Shown piece after piece: positions 25,534-33,971 of a DNA stretch of 64,000 nucleotides (its first letter is position 1; each line of letters opens with the position of its first letter). The notes beneath the pieces are model-generated. The model ran no database searches and had not been told where the DNA came from. It saw only the letters and a list, made by a program, of their open reading frames with translations. Source of the DNA: Nocardioides zhouii (GTDB lineage Bacteria > Actinomycetota > Actinomycetes > Propionibacteriales > Nocardioidaceae); contig NZ_SDWV01000016.1 of the NCBI RefSeq assembly GCF_004137345.1, positions 44,159-108,158 of the forward strand, given 5' to 3'. Position numbers and translations under genes: made by a program.

Positions 25534-26843
25534 GGACCGTCGAGGAGGTCGCGCAGGCCGGCGTCGAACTCGTCCTCCGACAGCTCGCCGGGAGCGACCG
25601 AGTCCTCACGGAACCCGAGCGGGTCGTCGAGGTCGGCGGCGGTCGGCAGCAGGTGGGGCGACATCCAGACGCCGTCGCGGGCCTCGGCGCCCTGACGGGT
25701 GCGCAGCGACCCCCACAGCACAGACGCGTCGCGCAGCCGGCGCGGCCGCAGCTCGAGGCCGACGAGCGTCGCGAAGGTCTGCTCGGCCGGCCCGCCGGCG
25801 GCACGCCGACGGCGTACGGTCTCCTGGATCTTCGCGGCCGCAGGCATCCGCTCGGCGGTGGCCTGGCTGACCACCTCGTCGACCCAGCCCTCCACGAGCG
25901 CGAGGGTCACCTCGAGCTTCTCGAGGGCCGCCTTCTGCGCGGCCGACGGCTCGGGGTCGAACAGGCCTCCGGCCATCGCGTCCTGGATCGCCGAGGGGTT
26001 GGAGACGTCGATGTCGCGCAGCTTGGCCTCCATGCCGGAGGTGTCGAAGTCCATTCCGGCGCCGTACTCGGACACCGCGCTGATCAGGTGGTCGCGCAGC
26101 CACGGGACGCCGGCGAACAGTCGCTGGTGCGCAGCCTCGCGCAGGGCGAGGTAGAGCAGCACGTCGTCGGGCGTCACGTCGGGCAGCTCGGCAGCGAAGG
26201 CCGCCACGTTGGTGGGCAGCAGCGCCGCCTTGCCGGTCGGGCCGAGCGGGAGGCCGATGTCGGAGGCGCTCAGCACGTCGCCGGCGAGGGCGCCGAGACC
26301 GCTGCCGACCTGGTTGGCCACCATCGCGCCGCTGGCCTTGCCGAGCATCGCGATGAGCGGACCGGCGAGCTGACGCATCTCCTCGGGCATCGCCTGGCCC
26401 AGAGCCGTGGTGGCGGAGCCGGCGATCGGCTCGACGAGCACCTTCCAGACGTCGATGGTCTCCACGATCCACTCCGCGCGCGACCATGCCGCGGTGGTCG
26501 CGACACCCGACGGGAACTCGGTCGTGGTGTCGAGCCAGTGGTCCGCGAGGCGTACGGCGTCGGCGACCGCGCTCGACTGCGCGGCGCTGACGGTCGGGTC
26601 CGGCTCCTGGGCAGCCGTGCGCCGGGCGAGGTCGGTCACGGTCTCCCAGTTGACGGGCCCGTCGTGGGGAGCGAAGAACGACTGCATCTGCGCCATCAGC
26701 GCGCCGAGGTCGGGCATGCCGCCGCCCGCGCCGCCGAGGCCGCCCATCTGCGCGAAGATCTGCTCGAAGGGCGTGCCCTTGAAGGGGTTGTTGTCGTCGG
26801 GGCCCTGACCGGACGATCCGGGGCCTCCGGGGGTGTCACTCAT
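25530..26843 (-). CDS. Zinc-dependent metalloprotease homologue (TIGR03624-type, Rv3195-like)
   Basis: 437 aa from an ATG at 26843. A low-complexity Gly/Pro/Asn N-terminus is followed by the family core: SVSAAQ..., VWKVLVEPIAGSATTALGQAMPEEM, GSGLGALAGDVLSASDIGLPLGP, and LYLALREAAHQRLFAGVPWLRDHLISAVSEYGAGM. The family is annotated as zinc metalloprotease, and the active-site-like segment here reads REAAHQR rather than HExxH, so proteolytic activity is doubtful. In actinobacteria it sits next to the PDZ-Lon-like protease and UPF0182 gene, as here. Confidence 0.85.
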   Translation of the reverse strand: MSDTPGGPGSSGQGPDDNNPFKGTPFEQIFAQMGGLGGAGGGMPDLGALMAQMQSFFAPHDGPVNWETVTDLARRTAAQEPDPTVSAAQSSAVADAVRLADHWLDTTTEFPSGVATTAAWSRAEWIVETIDVWKVLVEPIAGSATTALGQAMPEEMRQLAGPLIAMLGKASGAMVANQVGSGLGALAGDVLSASDIGLPLGPTGKAALLPTNVAAFAAELPDVTPDDVLLYLALREAAHQRLFAGVPWLRDHLISAVSEYGAGMDFDTSGMEAKLRDIDVSNPSAIQDAMAGGLFDPEPSAAQKAALEKLEVTLALVEGWVDEVVSQATAERMPAAAKIQETVRRRRAAGGPAEQTFATLVGLELRPRRLRDASVLWGSLRTRQGAEARDGVWMSPHLLPTAADLDDPLGFREDSVAPGELSEDEFDAGLRDLLDGP

Positions 26844-26903
26844 GGCATCCACGGTACCCACTGCGCCCAGCCCCGTCCCGCCCCGTCGTCCTAGACTCCG
26901 GGC

Positions 26904-27329
26904 GTGACTGATCCCGTGCGACTCGTCGCCATCCGTGACACCCCGCTCGACGTGACCGAGGTCGTCGACTCGCTCGGTGACGCCGGAGCCGGCGGGCTCA
27001 CGCTCTTCATCGGGCAGGTGCGCGACCACGACCACGACAAGGGTGTCACCGCGCTCGACTACTCCGCGCACCCGTCGGCGCTCGAGCGGCTCGAGGACGT
27101 CTGCCGTCGCGTGGCCGCCGAGCACGACGTACGCGGTGTGGCCGCGGTGCACCGCGTCGGCCAGCTCCGCATCGGCGACCTCGCTGTCGTGGTCGCCACC
27201 ACCGCGGCGCACCGGGGCGACGCGTTCGCCGCCTCGCGCGCCCTCATCGACACCCTCAAGGCCGAGGTGCCCATCTGGAAGCACCAGGTCTTCGACGACG
27301 CGACCGAGGAGTGGGTCGGCACGCCGTGA
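26904..27329 (+). CDS. moaE: Molybdopterin synthase catalytic (large) subunit
   Basis: 141 aa from a GTG. MoaE motifs: GGLTLFIGQVRDHDHDKGVTALDYSAHPSA, VAAVHRVGQLRIGDLAVVVATTAAHRGDAFAASRALIDTLKAEVPIWKHQ, with the catalytic Lys in the VPIWKH region. It inserts dithiolene sulphurs into precursor Z using thiocarboxylated MoaD. No moaD is next to it. It is a frequent member of this actinobacterial neighbourhood. Confidence 0.95.
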   Translation: MTDPVRLVAIRDTPLDVTEVVDSLGDAGAGGLTLFIGQVRDHDHDKGVTALDYSAHPSALERLEDVCRRVAAEHDVRGVAAVHRVGQLRIGDLAVVVATTAAHRGDAFAASRALIDTLKAEVPIWKHQVFDDATEEWVGTP

Positions 27330-27371
27330 CGCCTGCCCGGTGTGGACGCCCCGGCGCCCTACCCTCGGAGC

Positions 27372-27608
27372 GTGGAGATCCTGCTCTGGCTCGTGCCCGC
27401 CGTCGTCGCCACGGTGATGGCCATGGTCTGGGTGTCCTGGATGGGGCGTGACGGTCGCGGCGAGGTCGACCGCGACGTCGCCGTCGAGCGGCTCGGCAAG
27501 GCCCTCGGCAAGGAGATGCCGGCCGGCACCCGTCGTACGGCCGCACCCGCGCGGGATCGCAGCACGGGCATCGCCGTGCGTCCCAGCCACGGGCAGAGTG
27601 CGGGGTAG
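27372..27608 (+). CDS. Small single-span membrane protein
   Basis: 78 aa from a GTG. Residues 2-24 (EILLWLVPAVVATVMAMVWVSW) form one membrane helix, followed by a charged cytoplasmic tail (RDGRGEVDRDVAVERLGKALGKEMPAGTRR). Located between moaE and the Lon-like protease gene. No recognised domain; may serve as an anchor or regulator for the neighbouring membrane protease, which is only an inference from position. Confidence 0.6.
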   Translation: MEILLWLVPAVVATVMAMVWVSWMGRDGRGEVDRDVAVERLGKALGKEMPAGTRRTAAPARDRSTGIAVRPSHGQSAG

Positions 27609-27635
27609 TTGCGCACGTTTGAGAGAGTTGCGCCC

Positions 27636-28688
27636 ATGAGTCAGCGGACCAGGGCGGGGCTGCTCGCACTGTGCCTGCTGGCCGTGCTGTGGGGGACCGC
27701 TGTGTTCGTGCCGCTGCCCTACGTCACCTATCGCCCCGGACCGACCGTCGACATCCTCGCCGAGGTCGACGGCGAGGAGACCGTGCAGGTCACCGGGCAC
27801 AAGGCCTACTACGACGACGGCGAGCTGCGGATGACGACCGTCTACGTCAGCACCCCGGAGGAGCGCGTGGGCCTCGCCGAGCTGCTGCAGGCCTACTTCG
27901 ACCCGGACGACGCCGTCTGGCCGCGGTCGGCGGTCTACGCCCCGGAGGAGACCGACGAGTCCAACGACCGGGAGTCCGCCGGCGCCATGGTGTCGTCGCA
28001 GGACACCGCCGTCGCTGCCGCACTGACCGAGCTCGGCGAGAAGATCACGCCGATCGTCGACATCGTCGACATCACGCCGGGCATGCCCGCCGACGGCAAG
28101 CTCGAGGTGCGCGACGTCCTGGTCAGTGTCGGCGGCACCGCCATCACCAGCACCCAGGACGTCGTCGACGCCATCGACGGATCGCCCAGGGGCGAGCCGG
28201 TCGCCTTCGTCGTACGCCGTGGGAAGAAGGAGCTGACCGTCCAGGTCACCCCGCGCACGGTCGACGGCGACTACCGCGTCGGCTTCTCGCCCGGGGTGGG
28301 GTTCGACTTCCCGTACCGGGTGAGCGTCAGCATCCCCGACAGCATCGGCGGCCCGAGCGCCGGCCTGATGATCTCGCTCTCCGTCTTCGACACGCTCACG
28401 CCCGGCTCGCTGACCGACGGTGCCGACATCGCCGGCACCGGCACGATCACGCCGTCGGGCAAGGTCGGGCCGATCGGCGGCATCCAGCAGAAGATCGCCG
28501 CCGCCCGCGACGCCGGCGCGGAGCTGTTCTTCGTGCCGGCGGACAACTGTGACGGCATCGGGGGAGTGGACACCGGCGACATGCGCCTCGCCAGGGCCAC
28601 CACCATGCACCGTGCCGTCGAGACCCTCGCCGACTGGGTCGCCGACCACGACGCCCCGCTTCCGAGCTGCAAGGACACCGCTTCATGA
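27636..28688 (+). CDS. Membrane-anchored PDZ / Lon-type (S16) serine protease
   Basis: 350 aa. An N-terminal membrane helix (GLLALCLLAVLWGTAVFVPL, residues 8-27) is followed by a PDZ domain (about 130-205: IVDITPGMPADGKLEVRDVLVSVGG). The Lon catalytic domain has the nucleophile Ser241 in IGGPSAGLMISLS and the general base Lys286 in GGIQQKI, a 45-residue spacing close to that of Lon. It lacks an ATPase domain, as in the Rv3194c/YlbL group. The catalytic part should be outside the membrane. It overlaps the next gene by 4 bases. Confidence 0.93.
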   Translation: MSQRTRAGLLALCLLAVLWGTAVFVPLPYVTYRPGPTVDILAEVDGEETVQVTGHKAYYDDGELRMTTVYVSTPEERVGLAELLQAYFDPDDAVWPRSAVYAPEETDESNDRESAGAMVSSQDTAVAAALTELGEKITPIVDIVDITPGMPADGKLEVRDVLVSVGGTAITSTQDVVDAIDGSPRGEPVAFVVRRGKKELTVQVTPRTVDGDYRVGFSPGVGFDFPYRVSVSIPDSIGGPSAGLMISLSVFDTLTPGSLTDGADIAGTGTITPSGKVGPIGGIQQKIAAARDAGAELFFVPADNCDGIGGVDTGDMRLARATTMHRAVETLADWVADHDAPLPSCKDTAS

Positions 28689-29275
28689 CGACCGACCCCA
28701 CGGACATCGCACTCCTGCCGGAGGACCCGGCGCTGGCTGCGGCCGTGCTGGAGATCGAGGCCCACGTCGCCCAGGAAGGGTGGGACCAGCCCGCCCGCCT
28801 GTACGCCCTCGTCGACACCGCGACGCTCGTCGCGCAGGAGCCGGCGCTGGCCGCGGCGATGGCCATCGACGGACCCGCCGACGACGGCTCCTTCACCTCG
28901 ATCGAGCAGGAGGGCCTCCCGCCGGGCCAGGCCCTCGAAGCAGCACTCCACTCGATCGCCTGGCCCGAGAGCGTCCTCGGCTGCGCCGCCGTAATCGAGC
29001 GCCTCGTGCTGCCTCCCGACGTCGACGACGACATCCCGGACGACCCGACCGCCGCCGAGCTGTTCGCCCGCCAGCACCCCGACCGGCAGGAGGTCCGGAT
29101 GGTGGCCGGCGTGACCCGAGCCGGAGCGTCGTACTGTGCCCTGCGACTGCGCGCGCACGACGACGAGCAGTCGGTGGTCAACGGCACCGAGCTGGTGCCG
29201 GGGCTCCTCGACCTCCTCCACGCGACCCTGAACGACGCCCACGACGCCACCCACGAGAACCCTGAGCAGGCATGA
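28685..29275 (+). CDS. PPA1309-family protein
   Basis: 196 aa, acidic, cytosolic-looking, starting MTTDPTDIALLPEDPALAAAVLEIE with QEGWDQPARLYALVDT, SFTSIEQEGLP and the terminal block AGASYCALRLRAHDDEQSVVNGTELVPGLLDLLHATL. This pattern is a conserved actinobacterial family of unknown function that stands between the PDZ-Lon-like protease and the UPF0182 gene. It overlaps both by ATGA, so the three are a translationally coupled operon. Confidence 0.85.
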   Translation: MTTDPTDIALLPEDPALAAAVLEIEAHVAQEGWDQPARLYALVDTATLVAQEPALAAAMAIDGPADDGSFTSIEQEGLPPGQALEAALHSIAWPESVLGCAAVIERLVLPPDVDDDIPDDPTAAELFARQHPDRQEVRMVAGVTRAGASYCALRLRAHDDEQSVVNGTELVPGLLDLLHATLNDAHDATHENPEQA

Positions 29276-32232
29276 GCAATCCGTTCGACAGTCCCCGTTC
29301 CGGCGGCCCCCAGGGGCCCTCCGGACCCACGCCCACGCGCACCACGCCCCCCTCGCGGCGGCCGGGAGCACTGGTCATCACCGCGATCGTCCTGGTCGTC
29401 GGCTTCATGCTGCTCAGCGGCTTCGCTTCGTTCTGGACCGAGCGCCTCTGGTTCCGCTCGGTCGAGTACGGCGAGGTCTTCACCACCCTGCTGCTGACGC
29501 GCATCGGGTTGTTCTTCGTCTTCGCCGGCCTCATGGCCGCAACGGTCGGGATCGCGATGGCGATGGCCTACCGGTTCCGCCCGGTCCTGTGGCCGGGGAT
29601 GCCTGGCATGCCCGACGACGGCATGGACCGCTACCGCGAGCTGCTCGCGCCCCGGATGAACTGGGTGATCGCCGGCGCGGCCATCGTGATGGGCCTCTTC
29701 GCCGGTGCGTCCGCGACCGGCCAGTGGCGCAGCTACTCGATGTGGCGCCACGCCCAGGACTTCGGCACGACGGATCCCTACTTCAAGAAGGACGTCGGCT
29801 TCTACGTCTTCCAGCTGCCGTTCTGGCACTACCTCGTCGACTACGTGATGGCGCTGGCGGTCGTCGGCCTGATCGCCGTGGTCGTCATCAACTACCTCTT
29901 CGGCGGCGTCCGCCTGTCCGCGAGGCCGGGGGACCGGCTCACCAGCGCCGCGCAGATCCAGGTGTCGGCCCTGCTGGCCCTGTTCGTGCTGGCCAAGGCC
30001 GTCGACTACTGGCTCGACCGCTTCGACCTGGTCACCAACTCCGGCTCGATCTTCACGGGCATGGGCTACACGGACGCCAAGGCCGTGCTCCCGGCCAAGG
30101 AGATCCTCGCCGGGATCGCCGTGGTCTGCGCGGTGCTGTTCCTGGCCAACATCTGGCGTCGCACTTGGCTGCTGCCGTCGGTCGGTGTGGCCCTGTTCGC
30201 CCTGTCGGCGATCATCCTGGGTCTCATCGTCCCGTCGGTGGTCCAGGCGATCCGGGTGAACCCCAACGTGCCCGACCGCGAGGGCGAGTACATCCAGGCC
30301 AACATCGACGCGACCCGCGCGGCGTACGGGCTCGACCAGATCGACGTCGGCCCGGTGGAGGGCACGCCGGTCACCGGTGGCGGCCGGCTCGACGAGCTCG
30401 ACGGGATGACCTCGAGCGTCCCGCTCGTGGACCCCAAGATCGTCAGCGAGGTCTTCGAGCAGCAGCAGCAGGTCCGCGCCTACTACTCGGTCAGCGACGT
30501 GCTCGACGTCGACCGCTACGAGATCGACGGCGTCGACCGCGCCGTGGTGCTCGGCGTGCGCGAGCTCGACCAGGCCGGCATCGCGGAAGGCGACCGCAAC
30601 TGGACCAACCTCCACACCGTCTACACCCACGGCGACGGCGTCATCGCGGCGTACGCCAACCAGCGCCCCGAGGACGACTCCAGCCAGTCGCTCAACGTCC
30701 AGTGGGCGGAGGGCCAGCAGGCCAACGAGGACGCGCTCACGGGTCTGTCGCCGGACGGCGTGGAGAGCCGCGTCTACTTCGGTGAGAAGAGCCCCGACTA
30801 CAGCGTCGTCGGCAAGAGCGGCTCGGGCGCGGATCGCGAGCTGGTGCTGCCCGCGGGCGAGGGCGAGGAGACCGCCGAGACGACGTACGACGGCGACGGT
30901 GGCGTGCCGGTGGGCGGGCTGTTCAACAAGCTGCTCTACGCGGTGAAGTTCAGCGAGCCCAACTTCCTGCTGTCGGGTCGGGTCAACGAGAGCTCCAAGG
31001 TGCTCTACGACCGCGACCCCCGCAGCATGGTGGAGAAGGTCGCGCCGTGGCTCACCGTCGACTCCGACCCCTACCCGGTCGTCGTGGACGGGAAGATCAC
31101 GTGGGTGCTGGATGGCTACACCGCCACCGACAAGTACCCGCAGTCGCAGCGCGAGTCGCTCGAGACGATGACCGACGACTCGCTCCAGCAGGACAACGGT
31201 TTCCAGACGCTGCCGACCGACGAGATCAACTACCTGCGCAACTCGGTGAAGGCGACCGTCGACGCCTACGACGGCACGATCACGCTCTACGCCTGGGAGC
31301 CCGACGACCCGATCCTCAAGGTCTGGGACGAGGTGTTCCCCGGCCTGATCAAGTCGCGCGACGACATCCCCGAGGCGCTGATGTCCCACCTGCGCTACCC
31401 CGAGGACCTGTTCAAGACCCAGCGCTACCACTTCCAGCGCTACCACGAGACGGTCGCCAAGGACTGGTTCGAGGGCTCCACCCGATGGGTGCTGCCCAAG
31501 GACCCGCAGGCCTCCACGCGTCTGCAGCCGCCCTACCGACTCTTCACCGACACCGACGGCACGGGCGAGCAGTCGTGGTCCCTCACCTCCGTCTACGTCC
31601 CCCGTGAACGCGAGACCCTCGTCGCCTTCATGAACGTCAACAGCGACGCGACGAGTGAGGACTACGGGAAGATCTCTGTCCGCGAGCTGCAGGACACCAG
31701 CACCGACGGCCCGATCCAGATCGCGGCGGCGTTGAGCACGGACGAGACGGTGCGACAAGAGCTGCTGAGCTTCACCAACGGTGACGCCAAGCCGATCTTC
31801 GGCAACCTGCTCACGCTGCCGATCGACGACTCGTTCATGTACGTCCAGCCGCTCTACACGCGGCGCGACAGCGAGTCGGCATTCCCGGTGCTGAGCTTCG
31901 TGCTGGTCTCGTACGAGGGTCGCGTCGGCATCGGCGAGACGCTGCGCGAGGCGATCGAGGACTCGCTCGACGGGGTCGTCTCGACCCCCGACCCGTCAAC
32001 CCCGGAGCCGACGGAGACGCCGACCGCGACGCCTTCGGAGTCGCCGTCGTCCTCGCCCTCGACCCCGGCCCCGGGCGGCACGCAGGCGCAGATCCGCGAC
32101 CTGCTCCGTCAGGCCGAGGAGAAGTTCACCGAGGCCGACGCCGCCCAGCAGGCCGGCAACACGGTGAAGTGGGCCCGGCTGATGGAGGAGGGTCGCGACC
32201 TCATCGAGGAGGCCGTACGCCTGGCCGGCTGA
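29272..32232 (+). CDS. UPF0182-family large membrane protein (Rv3193c-like)
   Basis: 986 aa. Seven hydrophobic segments lie in the first about 330 residues (for example VITAIVLVVGFMLLSGFASFW and LPSVGVALFALSAIILGLIV). A long extracytoplasmic region follows with YTHGDGVIAAYANQRPEDDSSQ, YFGEKSPDYSVVG, FSEPNFLLSG and YHETVAKDWFEGSTRWVLP, all typical of UPF0182. A Pro/Ser/Thr-rich linker (about 903-935) and a helical tail end the protein. Function unknown; end of the coupled operon, with tRNA-fMet next. Confidence 0.93.
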   Translation: MSNPFDSPRSGGPQGPSGPTPTRTTPPSRRPGALVITAIVLVVGFMLLSGFASFWTERLWFRSVEYGEVFTTLLLTRIGLFFVFAGLMAATVGIAMAMAYRFRPVLWPGMPGMPDDGMDRYRELLAPRMNWVIAGAAIVMGLFAGASATGQWRSYSMWRHAQDFGTTDPYFKKDVGFYVFQLPFWHYLVDYVMALAVVGLIAVVVINYLFGGVRLSARPGDRLTSAAQIQVSALLALFVLAKAVDYWLDRFDLVTNSGSIFTGMGYTDAKAVLPAKEILAGIAVVCAVLFLANIWRRTWLLPSVGVALFALSAIILGLIVPSVVQAIRVNPNVPDREGEYIQANIDATRAAYGLDQIDVGPVEGTPVTGGGRLDELDGMTSSVPLVDPKIVSEVFEQQQQVRAYYSVSDVLDVDRYEIDGVDRAVVLGVRELDQAGIAEGDRNWTNLHTVYTHGDGVIAAYANQRPEDDSSQSLNVQWAEGQQANEDALTGLSPDGVESRVYFGEKSPDYSVVGKSGSGADRELVLPAGEGEETAETTYDGDGGVPVGGLFNKLLYAVKFSEPNFLLSGRVNESSKVLYDRDPRSMVEKVAPWLTVDSDPYPVVVDGKITWVLDGYTATDKYPQSQRESLETMTDDSLQQDNGFQTLPTDEINYLRNSVKATVDAYDGTITLYAWEPDDPILKVWDEVFPGLIKSRDDIPEALMSHLRYPEDLFKTQRYHFQRYHETVAKDWFEGSTRWVLPKDPQASTRLQPPYRLFTDTDGTGEQSWSLTSVYVPRERETLVAFMNVNSDATSEDYGKISVRELQDTSTDGPIQIAAALSTDETVRQELLSFTNGDAKPIFGNLLTLPIDDSFMYVQPLYTRRDSESAFPVLSFVLVSYEGRVGIGETLREAIEDSLDGVVSTPDPSTPEPTETPTATPSESPSSSPSTPAPGGTQAQIRDLLRQAEEKFTEADAAQQAGNTVKWARLMEEGRDLIEEAVRLAG

Positions 32233-32280
32233 CCCCGATTTGGGCTGTCCGCACCGCGGCTGTAATGTTCTGTTCACCGA

Positions 32281-32354
32281 CGCGGGGTGGAGCAGCTCGG
32301 TAGCTCGCTGGGCTCATAACCCAGAGGTCGCAGGTTCAAATCCTGCCCCCGCTA
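32281..32354 (+). tRNA. Initiator tRNA-fMet (CAT)
   Basis: A 74-nt cloverleaf with anticodon loop CTCATAA on the stem CTGGG/CCCAG, T-arm GCAGG-TTCAAAT-CCTGC and acceptor CGCGGGG/CCCCGCT. The first pair is C1 with T72, i.e. unpaired, and the anticodon stem has three consecutive G-C pairs next to the loop; both are initiator marks. CCA is not encoded. The 3' part is duplicated at 49642, showing that the gene is an integration site and was restored by the element. Confidence 0.93.
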
Positions 32355-32360
32355 CAAAGT
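32321..32360 (+). repeat. attL, 40-bp direct repeat copy 1
   Basis: Runs from the 3' side of the anticodon stem of tRNA-fMet through its 3' end to 6 bases beyond. Identical at all 40 positions to 49642-49681; the flanking bases differ on both sides, which defines the repeat exactly. Confidence 0.92.
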
Positions 32361-32396
32361 TTCAGGCTCGGAGATCACGGATCTCCGAGCCTGAAA
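32360..32396 (+). terminator. Hairpin terminator just inside the element
   Basis: A perfect 16-bp stem (arms 32360-32375 and 32381-32396, loop CACGG) with a 5' T run and AAA at the foot, beginning 6 bases after the tRNA. It probably ends tRNA transcription now that the original terminator was displaced to the right end. Confidence 0.7.
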
Positions 32397-32537
32397 GCAT
32401 TTGAGATTTGATCCGACTGCCACAAACCGGCCATAAACCCCGTCTCGAGACCACTCCACGACGCACCGACGGCCATCGGCACGGAATGTCACGGAGCCGT
32501 GCGGGAGCATCCGGGACACCGAGCACACCTGACGGCC

Positions 32538-32768
32538 ATGGAGACCACCCACGGCACGTTGAGCGGCCTGGAGCCGCTGCTGAGCATCGAGGAGCTCGCC
32601 GAGTATCTCGACGTGCCCGTCACGACGATCCGCGACTGGCGCACCGACGGCAAGGGGCCGTGCGCGATCAAGGTCGGCGGTCGCGTCCGCTTCGCCACCT
32701 CCGACGTCCTGACCTGGCTGCACAGGCAGCGCGAGGCCGAGCCGGGGCGCGGACCCAGCGGTGGGTGA
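32538..32768 (+). CDS. xis: Excisionase-like MerR/HTH_17 DNA-binding protein
   Basis: 76 aa from an ATG. The helix-turn-helix LLSIEELAEYLDVPVTTIRDWRTDGKGPCAIKVGGRVRFATSDVLTWL is the classic HTH_17/excisionase pattern. Six bases separate it from the integrase gene, and it lies just inside the left attachment site, so a recombination directionality factor is the natural reading. It could also regulate integrase expression. Confidence 0.85.
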   Translation: METTHGTLSGLEPLLSIEELAEYLDVPVTTIRDWRTDGKGPCAIKVGGRVRFATSDVLTWLHRQREAEPGRGPSGG

Positions 32769-32774
32769 GCGATC

Positions 32775-33971
32775 GTGGCTAGACCTCGCACTCCGATCGG
32801 CACCTTCGGTGAGATCCACGTTGAGAGGATCCACGACGGTCGAGCCCGGGCGCTGACCCGGTTCCGTGACTACGACGGTCAGCTGCGCCGAGTCCAAGCG
32901 ACGGCGGACACGCCGAAAGCGGCTGAGCGCAAGCTGAAGGAGATGCTTGCCGAGCGGACCGAGCAGAAGGTCGGGCAGGGCGATCTCACGTGTGCCAGTT
33001 CCTTCCGGCATCTGGTTGACGTATGGCTGGCCGATCTCGACCTCGAGGACGCGCTCGCTCCCAGCACGCGAGCCCTCTATGAGCGCAACATGCGCCAGCT
33101 CGTCCTGCCGGCCTTCGAGCACTACGCGCTGCGCGAGGTCAGCGTCCGCAAGGTCGACCAGTTCATCAAGACGCTTGCCAAGACCAAGAGCTACAGCATG
33201 GCGAAGCAGGCACGCACGGTCCTGAGCCTGGCCTTCGGGCTCGCCGTGCGCTACGACGCCATGCGCGAGAACCCGGTCCGCGACACCGCTCGCCTTCGCA
33301 GGCCGCCCGCTCAGGCAATGTCTCTGACGATCGAGCAGGTAGAGGAGATCCGACGGGCAGTGCGCGGTTGGCGCCGAGGGTCCGGCGTGCCTGGCCCACC
33401 GCCGGACGGGCAGCTGGAGCAGATCATCGAGGTCATGCTCGGCACCTCGGCTCGGATCGGTGAGGTGCTCGCCATCCGCAAGTGCGACGTGGACGTGACG
33501 AGGTCTCCGGCGACGGTCCGCCTGTGCGGCACCATCGTTTCGCCCGCGGGCAGGCCCACGCATCGCCAATCCCACCCGAAGACAATGAAGTCCACCAGGA
33601 CTGTCTCGGTGCCGTCGTTCACCGCCGAGGTCTTGCGCGCACGGCTGGTGGCCATCGCATCAGAAGCGCCAGACCACTTGATCTTCTTCAGCCGCAACGG
33701 CACTCCACTGACGACGAACAACATCCGCCGACGGCTCCGCGCGGTGCTCGAGGAGGCCGGGATCGAAGGCGTGACGCCCCACTCGTTCCGGCGTACGGTC
33801 GCGACCGTCCTGGATCGCGCCGCAGGAGCGGACCTGGCTGCGGAGATGCTGGGCCACACCTCGTCCAAGATCACCAAGGAGCACTACATCGAAGCGGACG
33901 AGAAGGTGAATCCCGTGACTGCAGAGATACTCGAGGCGCTTGCTCCGCATTGGTCCGATGGCGAGGGCTGA
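32775..33971 (+). CDS. int: Tyrosine-type site-specific integrase
   Basis: 398 aa from a GTG. An Arm/AP2-like N-terminus (GTFGEIHVERIHDGRARALTRFRDYDG) precedes a SAM-like core-binding domain (about 75-165, LVDVWLADLDLEDALAPSTRALYERNMRQ). The catalytic domain shows Arg in GTSARIGEVLAIR, HSFRRT (His-x-x-Arg), LGHTSS and the nucleophile Tyr in KEHYIEAD. It lies immediately inside attL, as expected for tRNA-targeting elements, and is probably the enzyme that recombines the 40-bp repeats. All catalytic residues I can see are present. Confidence 0.93.
   Translation: MARPRTPIGTFGEIHVERIHDGRARALTRFRDYDGQLRRVQATADTPKAAERKLKEMLAERTEQKVGQGDLTCASSFRHLVDVWLADLDLEDALAPSTRALYERNMRQLVLPAFEHYALREVSVRKVDQFIKTLAKTKSYSMAKQARTVLSLAFGLAVRYDAMRENPVRDTARLRRPPAQAMSLTIEQVEEIRRAVRGWRRGSGVPGPPPDGQLEQIIEVMLGTSARIGEVLAIRKCDVDVTRSPATVRLCGTIVSPAGRPTHRQSHPKTMKSTRTVSVPSFTAEVLRARLVAIASEAPDHLIFFSRNGTPLTTNNIRRRLRAVLEEAGIEGVTPHSFRRTVATVLDRAAGADLAAEMLGHTSSKITKEHYIEADEKVNPVTAEILEALAPHWSDGEG

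Noticed and set aside
25530..28649. Very long minus-strand frame of over 1000 codons
   Set aside because: Only the part from the ATG at 26843 matches a family. The upstream part lies opposite moaE and the Lon-like protease and is compositional.
28447..31758. 1103-codon minus-strand frame
   Set aside because: It is antisense to the UPF0182 operon, has no domain, and reflects high GC at third positions.
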